From a virus: a stretch of 62,146 nucleotides of DNA. Positions 54,750-62,146 of this stretch are shown piece by piece; position 1 is the stretch's first letter, and every line of letters begins with the position of its first letter. A program made the translations under genes and the position numbers. The notes under the pieces were generated by a model. The model was not told the origin of the DNA, searched no databases, and was given only the letters and a program-made list of their open reading frames with translations. The stretch spans positions 1 to 62,146 of IMG/VR virus record IMGVR_UViG_3300033183_000484; one strand, 5' to 3'.

Positions 54750-57380
54750 ATGAAGCTTAAAAAATACCAAAGCGATACTCTGTCCACGCTACGGCGTTTC
54801 CTGCAGGACGCCCGCGTTGCAGGGGCCAAAGGCGCCTATGAAGCGATCACCAAGGAGCCGGATCAAGCCAAGCGGCTGGGCCGCTACGGCGGCAGCTATA
54901 CGCCGCTGGTGGAACTGCCAAGCGTTCCCTATGTCTGCCTGCGTCTGCCTACCGGGGGCGGCAAAACGATCCTTGGCGCGCATTCCATCGGCATTGCCCG
55001 CGATGCCTGGGTGGAAAAGGACTATCCGATGGTGCTCTGGCTGGTGCCGTCGAACACCATCCGACTGCAGACGGCCGATGCGCTGAAGAACCCGCGCCAC
55101 CCCTATCGGCAGGCTTTGGACGAGGCGTTTGACGGCCGGGTTCGGGTTTTCGACATCGCCGACTTCACGCAGATCCGCCCGCATGACATCCGTGACAATT
55201 GCTGCATCGTGGTAGGCACGATCCAGACACTGCGAGTGTCGAACACCGAAGGGCGCAAGGTCTATGCCCACAACGAGAATATGGAGCCGCACTTCACGGC
55301 ACTGCCGACGACTCTGCCCGGACTGGAAACGATGGACGGCGGCGGGGTGAAGTTCTCCTTCGCCAATCTGATGCACATTCACCGCCCGCTGATGATCGTG
55401 GACGAGGCGCATAACGCCGTAACCGGCCTGACGCGCGAGATGCAAGGCCGGGTGAACCCCTGTGCCATCATCGAGTTCACGGCGACGCCGCGGCTGAATT
55501 CCAACATCCTGCACAGCGTGACAGCGCAGGAGCTGAAGCAGGAAGAGATGATCAAGCTGCCGATCATGCTGTCGGAACATGACACCTGGCAGAATGCGGT
55601 GAACGGTGCCATCGCGTCTCGGGCATCGCTGGCGGAGGAAGCCGAGAAGGACCCAGACTACATCCGTCCTATCGTTTTGTTCCAGGCGCAGCCGAAGAAC
55701 CAGGAAGTGACGGTCGAGGTGCTGAAGCAGCACCTGATGGAGGTGGAAAACGTCGAGGAGCACAAGATTGCCATTGCGACCGGCGATCAGCGCGAATTGG
55801 ATGGGGTCAACCTTTTCGATCCGAAATGCCCCATCGAATACGTCATCACCGTCGAGGCGCTGAAAGAAGGGTGGGATTGTTCCTTCGCCTATGCGTTCTG
55901 CTCGGTTTCACGGATACAGAGTGCGGTAGACGTGGAGCAGTTGCTCGGCCGCGTCCTGCGGATGCCTTATGCCAAGCGCCGCAAAGCCGAAGATCTGAAT
56001 CGCGCATATGCCTTCCTGTCAGAGCCGTCCTTTGGCGAAGCGGCGCGTTCATTGGCTGACAAGCTGGTGGCGATGGGCTTCGAGGAAGACGAGGCTGTCG
56101 CCAATATCGAACCGGCACAAACGTTGCTCGATATGGATACCGGGCTGTTTGGCCCCCGTGACAAGCCGAAACCGACCTTCACGCATACCGTGACGGCGAC
56201 ACCGGAAGTGGTGGCAGAACTTAAGAAGCGTGAAGGGGTGACCGTTCGCGAAACGGAGGATGGAAAAGTCGAGATCGCGGTGACCGGCCGCGTCGATGGC
56301 GGCCTTGAACAGGCGATCATCCAGGCGCTGCCCGAAACAGAACGGACCGGATTTTCAGCAGCCGTCACCAAGTATCGCGTCGAGGCGAAGGATCAGCTTT
56401 CGCCTGCCGAACAGGGCGAGGCATTCAGGGTTCCGCGCTTGGTGTCGGAAATACAGGGCGAGTTCGAATTTGCCGACACCGACGTATTCATGGAGCTTCA
56501 CGACTGGTCGCTGTTGAACCATTCGTCCAAACTTGGCGACGCCGAGTTTGCGATCCGCGAAACTGCCCGTAGCTTCGAGATCGACCTCGACGGTAACCGC
56601 ATCACCTATCAATTCGCCGATGAGGCCGAGCAACTGGCGCTGGATGTCGATGTCGATGGCTGGACACCGGAAGCATTGGTGCTGTGGCTCGACCGTCAGG
56701 TGCGCCAGCAGGATATTCACCAAAGCGAACTGCTGCGGTGGCTGCGCGACTTGGTCGGCCATCTGATCACGGCTCGCGGCATGCACATCGCTGCGTTGAT
56801 GCGCTGCAAGTTCATCCTCGCCCGCAAAATCCGAGAGAAGATTGCCACCATCCGTCAGCAAGAACGCAACGGCGTCTACCAGCGCTACTTGTTCGCACCA
56901 CAGGCAAAGGTCGACGTGTCTTTCGACCAAGAGTTCGCGTTCAAGGACGGTATGTATTGGGACCAGCGTCGCTATCGCGGGCGGTGGAAACCACGTCGAC
57001 ATTTCCTTGGCCCCGATCAGGTTCCTGCCTTCGACGGCGCAGAGAACGGTGAGGAATTCCAGTGCGCGCAGGCTATCGACAGCCTGCCGGGCGTGAAGTT
57101 CTGGATCCGCAATATAGCCAGGCATCCGAATTCATTCTGGCTGCCGACGGCAACCGACAAGTTCTATCCCGACTTCGTCGCGCAGATGAATGACGGCCGC
57201 CTGCTCATCGTGGAATACAAAGGTGCCCATATCGCCGACGGAGCTGATACGGCCGAGAAGCGGACCATTGGTCAACTATGGGAAAGCAAGAGCGGCGGCA
57301 AAGGGCTGTTCGTCGTGGTTGAGAAGTTAATCGATGGAAAAGATATGCGAACACAGATGACCGCAAAAATCGGTGCCTGA
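54750..57380 (+). CDS. Type III restriction endonuclease subunit (Res)
   Basis: This 876-residue protein begins with an SF2 translocase: Walker A LPTGGGKTILGAHS, DEAH box MIVDEAHNAV, EFTATPRLNS, and GRVLRMP near 400. The C-terminal nuclease has FYPDFVAQM...LLIVEYKGAH, the D...ExK active site of type III Res proteins. The first 60 residues are the usual N-terminal part. It starts 12 bases after the Mod stop. Together they form a complete type III restriction system carried by the satellite. Confidence 0.9.
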   Translation: MKLKKYQSDTLSTLRRFLQDARVAGAKGAYEAITKEPDQAKRLGRYGGSYTPLVELPSVPYVCLRLPTGGGKTILGAHSIGIARDAWVEKDYPMVLWLVPSNTIRLQTADALKNPRHPYRQALDEAFDGRVRVFDIADFTQIRPHDIRDNCCIVVGTIQTLRVSNTEGRKVYAHNENMEPHFTALPTTLPGLETMDGGGVKFSFANLMHIHRPLMIVDEAHNAVTGLTREMQGRVNPCAIIEFTATPRLNSNILHSVTAQELKQEEMIKLPIMLSEHDTWQNAVNGAIASRASLAEEAEKDPDYIRPIVLFQAQPKNQEVTVEVLKQHLMEVENVEEHKIAIATGDQRELDGVNLFDPKCPIEYVITVEALKEGWDCSFAYAFCSVSRIQSAVDVEQLLGRVLRMPYAKRRKAEDLNRAYAFLSEPSFGEAARSLADKLVAMGFEEDEAVANIEPAQTLLDMDTGLFGPRDKPKPTFTHTVTATPEVVAELKKREGVTVRETEDGKVEIAVTGRVDGGLEQAIIQALPETERTGFSAAVTKYRVEAKDQLSPAEQGEAFRVPRLVSEIQGEFEFADTDVFMELHDWSLLNHSSKLGDAEFAIRETARSFEIDLDGNRITYQFADEAEQLALDVDVDGWTPEALVLWLDRQVRQQDIHQSELLRWLRDLVGHLITARGMHIAALMRCKFILARKIREKIATIRQQERNGVYQRYLFAPQAKVDVSFDQEFAFKDGMYWDQRRYRGRWKPRRHFLGPDQVPAFDGAENGEEFQCAQAIDSLPGVKFWIRNIARHPNSFWLPTATDKFYPDFVAQMNDGRLLIVEYKGAHIADGADTAEKRTIGQLWESKSGGKGLFVVVEKLIDGKDMRTQMTAKIGA

Positions 57381-57470
57381 CAGCGCGCAGGTCGTTTCGA
57401 CACCAACCTTTCCCAATCTTTCCCACCCGCTCTGATACCCTTGAATCTGCTGATATGAGAGTCTCCGCTT

Positions 57471-58883
57471 ATGCGGACACTCTTTCAAAAACTTCTGGGC
57501 CGGAGCGCAACCCGGTCCTTTGACGCGGCGGGCCAAGGGCGTCGCTGGGACCAGCCACGCACGCTTGACAGCCTGAACACGGCAATCCTTGCGGGGGCCA
57601 CGCCTGCCGCACGACGAGCGGGCTGGTATGCGCGCAACAACCCGTGGGTCGCTGCGGCGGTAGATAGCCTCGTCGGCAATGTCGTCGGCGCCGGGATTAA
57701 GCCCCAGTCTACCCACCCCGACCGCGCGGTGCGCGAACTACTGCAGGCGCTCTGGTTGCGCTGGACCGATCAGGCTACCCCGGATGGCCTTGCCGATTTC
57801 TACGGCCTGCAATCGATGGCGGTGCGGGCCATGGTGGAAAGCGGCGAAAGCTTCGCCCGCTTGCGTATCAACGACACCGCCGATGGCATCCCTCTTCACA
57901 TTGAACTTCTGGATCGCGAGCAGGTCCCCACGGATTTGCATCGTGATATCGGTGGCGGGGCGCGGATACGCGCTGGCATCGAGTTTGACTCTGCCGGGCG
58001 CCGGATCGCCTATCGGGTTTCAACCGCCCGTCCCGGCGATCCCCTCGGGTCTTTCCGCATGGACCCGATCCGCGTCCCCGCCGCCGATTGCCTTCACCTA
58101 TTCAAACCTCTGGCCGCAGGGCAGTTGCGCGGCATCACCTGGCTCGCACCGGTCCTGCTCCGCCTCCATGAACTCGACCAATTCGAGGATGCGACGCTGG
58201 TCAAAGCCAAGGTGGCGGCGCTGTTCACAGGCTTCATCACCGACCCTGATGGCACGGTAGGCGGCCTCTCCGGCGACAATCGCTCTGGCGTGCTGACCGT
58301 GGGCATGGAACCGGGCAGCCTCATCCCCCTGCCCCCTGGCGCAGACATCCGGTTCTCCAACCCGACCGAGCACGATGCTTATGCGCCCTTCGTGAAGAAC
58401 CACCTTCGCGCCGTCGCAGCAGGGCTTGGCCTGCCTTACGAACTGGTTTCCGGCGACCTCGAGGGGGTGACCTATTCCTCGATCCGCGCTGGGCTCGTGG
58501 AATTTCGCCGTAGGGTCGAACAATTGCAGCATAACGTCGTCGTGCATCTCTTTTGTCGCCCCGTCTGGGAACGCTTCGTGCGCCTCGCGGTCCTAACCGG
58601 TGATCTGCCTGCCCGCGATTTCGACGCCGATCCCGCAGCCTATCTGGGATGCAGCTGGCTGCCGCCGAAGTTCGATTACGTCGATCCGATGAAGGATGTG
58701 CAGGCCGAGATCCTCGCCATCGAAGCTGGCCTCAAATCCCGCAGCCAGGCGATTTCCGAGCGTGGCTACGATGCCGAACAGGTCGACGCCGAGATAGCGG
58801 CCGACAAAGAGCGCGCCGACGGGATGGGGCTCGGGTTCGATCAAAATGTTGCCACGCAGCAGAAGGACATTCCCAATGGCTGA
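57471..58883 (+). CDS. Phage portal protein (lambda family)
   Basis: This 470-residue protein has the lambda-family portal pattern: ARNNPWVAAAVDSLVGNVVG near its start, the wing region with ELLDREQVP, and RGITWLAPVLLRLHELDQFEDATLVKAK, the conserved helical clip entry. Portals form the dodecameric ring at one capsid vertex through which DNA enters. It overlaps the capsid gene by eight bases. The frame is intact. Confidence 0.9.
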   Translation: MRTLFQKLLGRSATRSFDAAGQGRRWDQPRTLDSLNTAILAGATPAARRAGWYARNNPWVAAAVDSLVGNVVGAGIKPQSTHPDRAVRELLQALWLRWTDQATPDGLADFYGLQSMAVRAMVESGESFARLRINDTADGIPLHIELLDREQVPTDLHRDIGGGARIRAGIEFDSAGRRIAYRVSTARPGDPLGSFRMDPIRVPAADCLHLFKPLAAGQLRGITWLAPVLLRLHELDQFEDATLVKAKVAALFTGFITDPDGTVGGLSGDNRSGVLTVGMEPGSLIPLPPGADIRFSNPTEHDAYAPFVKNHLRAVAAGLGLPYELVSGDLEGVTYSSIRAGLVEFRRRVEQLQHNVVVHLFCRPVWERFVRLAVLTGDLPARDFDADPAAYLGCSWLPPKFDYVDPMKDVQAEILAIEAGLKSRSQAISERGYDAEQVDAEIAADKERADGMGLGFDQNVATQQKDIPNG

Positions 58884-60780
58884 TAGAGCAACCCAGCATA
58901 CGGGCCTCATGCCCCCACCCCAGGCACAGCAATCCGTTGTAAACGACAACGGTTTCCTGCTGACCCGCCGCGCCGACCTGGCCCCGGCCAGCGCCGACAT
59001 CGATGCCCGCACAGTCGAGGTGATTTGGTCCACCGGCGCGGCCGTCCGCCGCCGCGACATGGGCGGCCCCTATGTCGAGCGCCTGAGCCTCGATCCCGGT
59101 GCGGTGGACCTCTCCCGCCTCGAGGGGGCCAGCGTTCTCGATGCCCACCGCCAATCCGCAGTGCGCGATGTCCTCGGCACCGTGCGTAGCGCCACCGTTG
59201 ATGGCCAGCAGGGAACGGCCATCTTGCAGTTTTCTGCGCGGCCGGAGGTGGAGCCCATCTGGCAAGATGTCGTGGCAGGCATCCTGCGCCACGTCTCGGT
59301 TGGCTACTCGGTCGAGCGCTGGTCTGAGAGCACCGAGAACGGAGCGCGCGTGCTGACCGCCGTGCGCTGGACCCCTCACGAGATTTCCCTTGTTCCAACA
59401 CCTGCCGATCCCGGCGCCCATATTCGCATGGAGACAGATATGACTGACACCACGCACCTCGTTTCCAATGAGAACGAGGTTGACCCTAAGCGCACCGTTC
59501 CCAACGGAAACGATGCACAAACTCGCGCCGCCGCAAATGCCGAGATCCGCTCCATCGGCAAGATCGCTGGCCTCGATCAGACCTGGGTCGACACCCAGAT
59601 TGACGCAAACGCCGATCCCGACATGGCTCGCCGTGCCGCTTTCGAGGCGCTGGCACGCCGCAGTTCGCCCGCCATCCGCACCGAACAGGTCCGGGTCGAG
59701 ATGGGGGAGAGCCACGACGACCCAAGCCTGCGCGCGCGGCAGATGGGCGAAGCGCTCTACGCCCGGATCAATCCGCGCCACCAACTGAGCGAGCCCGCGC
59801 GCCGCTACGCCTATGCGACCCCCGTGGACATGGCCAAAGACCTGCTGAGCCTGCGCGGCGAAAGCACCATGGGCCTTTCCCCTGCCAGCCTCGTTACACG
59901 CGCCCTGCACACGACCTCGGACTTTCCGATCATCCTGGGCGATACGGTCGGCCGCGTGCTGCGAGACAGCTACCAGGCTGCACCCTCTGGCATTCGCCAA
60001 CTTGGCCGCCAAACCAGCGCACGAGATTTCCGCTCGGTTAACAAGATCATGCTGGGCGAAGCGCCGCTCCTTGAGAAGCTGAACGAACACGGTGAGATCA
60101 AGGCAGGCACCATGGCCGAAGCGCGCGAAGCCTATAAGGTCGAGACCTGGGCGCGGAAGATCGGCATCACCCGGCAGGTTCTGGTGAACGATGACCTTGG
60201 CGCCTTTTCGGACCTCGCCCGCCGGATGGGTCAAGCCGCCGCCGAGACCGAAGCCCGCATCCTTGTGAACCTGCTCGAGGCGAACTCTGGCAATGGGCCG
60301 AAGCTCTCGGACGGCAAGACGCTGTTTCACGCGGACCATGGCAACAAGGCGGGCACCGGAGCGGCGATTTCGGATGGCACGCTGTCGGCGGCACGGCTGG
60401 CGCTGCGCACCCAGAAGGGCATCGAAGACCGCACGATCCGTGTGACGCCGCGCTACCTGCTGGTGCCGCCAGCGCTTGAGACGGAAGCCGAGAAGTGGCT
60501 CGCCACCGTGTCCCCCGCGAAAGCGGCCGATGTGAACCCCTTTGCCGGGTCCCTCAGTCTCGTCGTGGAACCGCGCCTGACCTCGGCCGCGCGCTGGTAT
60601 GTCACCGCCGACCCCGGCGAGATCGATGGCCTGGAATTCGCCTATCTCTCCGGCAACGAGGGGCCGCAGGTCGAAAGCAAATCCGGCTGGGATGTCGATG
60701 GCGTCGAGATCAGGGTGATCCTGGATTTCGGGGCGGGGTTCCTCGACCACCGTGGCTGGTTCGTCAACGCGGGCGCATGA
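58876..60780 (+). CDS. Prohead protease / major capsid fusion protein
   Basis: This is a 634-residue protein. The N-terminal 190 residues form a prohead protease of the S78/U35-like type, with VLDAHRQSAVRDVLG and RHVSVGYSVE containing the His and Ser typical of the active site. A linker of low complexity follows at about 195-220. The C-terminal 350 residues match Mu-like or HK97-type major capsid proteins, including GLSPASLVTRALHTTSDFP and RVTPRYLLVPP. Such fused protease-capsid genes are known in prophages, where the protease domain also acts as scaffold and cleaves itself off. The ATG at 58,876 lies inside the portal stop region. Confidence 0.85.
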   Translation: MADRATQHTGLMPPPQAQQSVVNDNGFLLTRRADLAPASADIDARTVEVIWSTGAAVRRRDMGGPYVERLSLDPGAVDLSRLEGASVLDAHRQSAVRDVLGTVRSATVDGQQGTAILQFSARPEVEPIWQDVVAGILRHVSVGYSVERWSESTENGARVLTAVRWTPHEISLVPTPADPGAHIRMETDMTDTTHLVSNENEVDPKRTVPNGNDAQTRAAANAEIRSIGKIAGLDQTWVDTQIDANADPDMARRAAFEALARRSSPAIRTEQVRVEMGESHDDPSLRARQMGEALYARINPRHQLSEPARRYAYATPVDMAKDLLSLRGESTMGLSPASLVTRALHTTSDFPIILGDTVGRVLRDSYQAAPSGIRQLGRQTSARDFRSVNKIMLGEAPLLEKLNEHGEIKAGTMAEAREAYKVETWARKIGITRQVLVNDDLGAFSDLARRMGQAAAETEARILVNLLEANSGNGPKLSDGKTLFHADHGNKAGTGAAISDGTLSAARLALRTQKGIEDRTIRVTPRYLLVPPALETEAEKWLATVSPAKAADVNPFAGSLSLVVEPRLTSAARWYVTADPGEIDGLEFAYLSGNEGPQVESKSGWDVDGVEIRVILDFGAGFLDHRGWFVNAGA

Positions 60781-60995
60781 GCATGACGGATCTCGGTCAA
60801 CTGACTGAGTGGCGGGATGCCCTTCTGGCAGCCCGCTACAAGGGCGTGCGCACGGTCGAATATGACGGCAAACGCATCAGCTACGCCACAGACGGGGAGA
60901 TGGCTGCCGCCCTTGCCGATCTTGAAAGGCGCATCACTGGCCTCGGCCCCAAGCGGGTCTCGGTCGTTCGCATTCAATCCAGCAAAGGGGTGTGA
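60777..60995 (+). CDS. gpW-like head-tail joining protein
   Basis: This 72-residue protein, from the ATG overlapping the capsid stop (a second ATG lies at 60,783), has the gpW pattern: LLAARYKGVRTVEYDGKRISYATDGEMAAALADLERRI in part. gpW binds below the portal, closes the filled head and forms a site for tail attachment. It implies that the heads made by this element are prepared to accept tails. Confidence 0.8.
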   Translation: MSMTDLGQLTEWRDALLAARYKGVRTVEYDGKRISYATDGEMAAALADLERRITGLGPKRVSVVRIQSSKGV

Positions 60996-60998
60996 CCC

Positions 60999-61343
60999 AT
61001 GAAGACCTTTATCCAGAATGGTGACGTGATCACCGTCCCTGCCCCCACTGGCGGCATCACATCCGGCGATGGCATGCTGGTAGGCAACCTCTTTGGTGTG
61101 GCCGCCACCACCGCCGTAGAAGGCGAACCCGCCGAAGTGGCCACCACCGGCGTCTACTCGCTTCCAAAAGCCGCCAGCGCTGTCCTGACCCTTGGCGCAC
61201 GTGTCTCATGGGACAACACCGCGAAGGTGGTCACCACGCCGGGCACCGGCCGCTATCCTATCGGGATCGCCGTCGAGGATGCAGGCAATGGCGCGACAAC
61301 GGTTGCGGTGCGCCTCGACGGTATCGGGACTGTCGCCGCATGA
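60999..61343 (+). CDS. DUF2190 capsid decoration-like protein
   Basis: This 114-residue protein is beta-rich and matches DUF2190, with the features FIQNGDVITVPAPTGGITSGDG, an Ala/Thr-rich middle and GRYPIGIAVEDAGNG. DUF2190 proteins follow capsid genes in many siphophages and are thought to be decoration or stabilising proteins. It is coupled by overlapping ATGA to the next gene. Confidence 0.75.
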   Translation: MKTFIQNGDVITVPAPTGGITSGDGMLVGNLFGVAATTAVEGEPAEVATTGVYSLPKAASAVLTLGARVSWDNTAKVVTTPGTGRYPIGIAVEDAGNGATTVAVRLDGIGTVAA

Positions 61344-61681
61344 TGGAACGGGATGTTCACGCAACCCTAACCAGCCTGACCCTCTTGGTGGAGAGCACCA
61401 AGGGGGCGGACCCTCTCGCCCGCCTCCACAGCTATGCGGCGGTGATGGCACTTTGCGCCGACCTGCGCAAAGCAGCCACCGAATACAACGGCACCCGGAA
61501 CATCACGATGGTGATCGGCGAGGTGGAGAACCACATGGCGGCCCTTGCGGGGATATTCCCCACCTGGGATTTGCCGCCAGATCAGCACCGTGGGAGCGCA
61601 CGCGCGGCGATCATGAAGCTCGCCATGCCAACCTGCTTCGGCTTGCAGTCCACGAGCCCGGCCTTGCAGCGCAAATCGTAA
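61340..61681 (+). CDS. Last gene of the satellite, function unknown
   Basis: This 113-residue, mostly helical protein starts at the ATG overlapping the DUF2190 stop. It has no membrane segment or clear motif. By position it could be a head completion protein or a satellite-specific factor; it does not resemble gpU or gpFII by eye. Genes for neck, tail or lysis would be expected to follow in a phage, but a terminator and the attachment site come next. Confidence 0.55.
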   Translation: MMERDVHATLTSLTLLVESTKGADPLARLHSYAAVMALCADLRKAATEYNGTRNITMVIGEVENHMAALAGIFPTWDLPPDQHRGSARAAIMKLAMPTCFGLQSTSPALQRKS

Positions 61682-61740
61682 GGTTGACGCCTCCAACGTT
61701 ACGAGCGGCGGTGATGTTGCAAAGCACAACATCTCTCAGC

Positions 61741-61763
61741 ACACCCTCTTCGGAGGGTGTTTT
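61741..61763 (+). terminator. Intrinsic terminator of the head operon
   Basis: ACACCCTC pairs with GAGGGTGT around a TTCG loop, followed by a short T run. It closes the plus-strand satellite operon. Confidence 0.8.
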
Positions 61764-61932
61764 CGCCTGCAACACCCACCATTTCAGCGGGCCTGAGGTA
61801 GAACGTTCAGCGAACATCCGCGCCTCGCCACGTCGCATTGGTGTCGCACGGAATAAGCGCGAGGAGTTGTAAGCCTTTGGAATCTTTCGGAAACGTGTCG
61901 CACAGGTTTGCAACACCGCAAGACAGGACAAA

Positions 61933-61949
61933 GCCGCCCCGAAGGCGGC
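61933..61949 (-). terminator. Terminator downstream of the initiator tRNA gene
   Basis: On the minus strand GCCGCC-TTCGG-GGCGGC is followed by TTTGTCCTGTCTT. It lies 30 bases downstream of the tRNA. The terminator is inside the integrated element, so the element supplies the 3' end of the tRNA transcript. Confidence 0.65.
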
Positions 61950-61978
61950 CTAAGTCTTTGTAATTGCGAAGTTAATTT

Positions 61979-62055
<77 letters not shown>

Positions 62056-62146
62056 CCGGTTGTGACGGTGTTTTGTCACTGGTGCGTTGATCCAGCTATT
62101 GCGTATTTGTTTTGCTTTGCTGGAAGATATCGAAAGAGAGAAAGTA

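Noticed and set aside
58732-60750. 672-codon minus-strand frame opposite the capsid gene
   Set aside because: Long antisense frames are common in GC-rich DNA; the plus-strand protease-capsid fusion has clear family features.

Overview
The window looks like a chromosomal accessory region of a Rhodobacteraceae (roseobacter-type) alphaproteobacterium. This rests on a bactofilin N-terminus of the type seen in that family, GC-rich ATGA/GTGA-coupled genes, alphaproteobacterial phage modules (DUF2163-like tail protein, prohead protease/capsid fusion) and an initiator tRNA with A-U/G-C/G-C anticodon-stem pairs. No species can be named from the sequence alone.

There are four blocks. (1) 331-13,789, plus strand: a compact, intact siphophage-type tail cluster with tail tube, gpG/gpGT-type chaperone with an A_AAA_AAC -1 frameshift site, tape measure, tip proteins, holin, endolysin, overlapping spanin-like pair, collagen-like and fibre proteins and a fibre chaperone. 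It starts directly beside a minus-strand bactofilin gene. No integrase, terminase, portal, capsid or repressor is visible, so it may be an F-type tailocin, a tail reservoir or a prophage remnant. (2) 14,798-28,526, minus strand: a type I BREX operon, brxR-brxA-brxB-brxC-pglX-pglZ-brxL. brxC carries one in-frame amber codon, and BrxL ends in a MITD1-like (MIT_C) domain. An unrecognised five-gene operon of membrane and secreted proteins (28,703-31,614) is divergent from it, followed by sbcB-like and ssb genes. (3) 34,080-44,526, minus strand: five tightly overlapping genes that fit the CoCoNuT branch of McrBC-type systems. They encode an SF1 helicase with a C-terminal Vsr/DUF559-like nuclease, a membrane-anchored coiled-coil protein, a membrane-anchored coiled-coil McrB-like AAA+ protein, a DUF2357 McrC-like protein and a degenerate Hsp70-like protein. 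BREX next to CoCoNuT matches the reported 'echeloned' defence superoperons.

(4) About 45,021-62,023: a 17-kb integrated element bounded by an 18-bp direct repeat lying in the initiator tRNA. It encodes an integrase, small DNA-binding proteins, a primase/SF3 helicase followed by a symmetric iteron origin, both terminase subunits, a portal, a protease-capsid fusion and head completion proteins, but no tail or lysis genes. This is the layout of a capsid-forming phage satellite (cf-PICI type). A Phd antitoxin and a complete type III restriction-modification pair sit between terminase and portal.

Together the window holds three nucleic-acid defence systems (BREX, CoCoNuT-like, type III RM) beside a head-without-tail satellite and a tail-without-head cluster. 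Whether the satellite could use those tails is an open and testable question.
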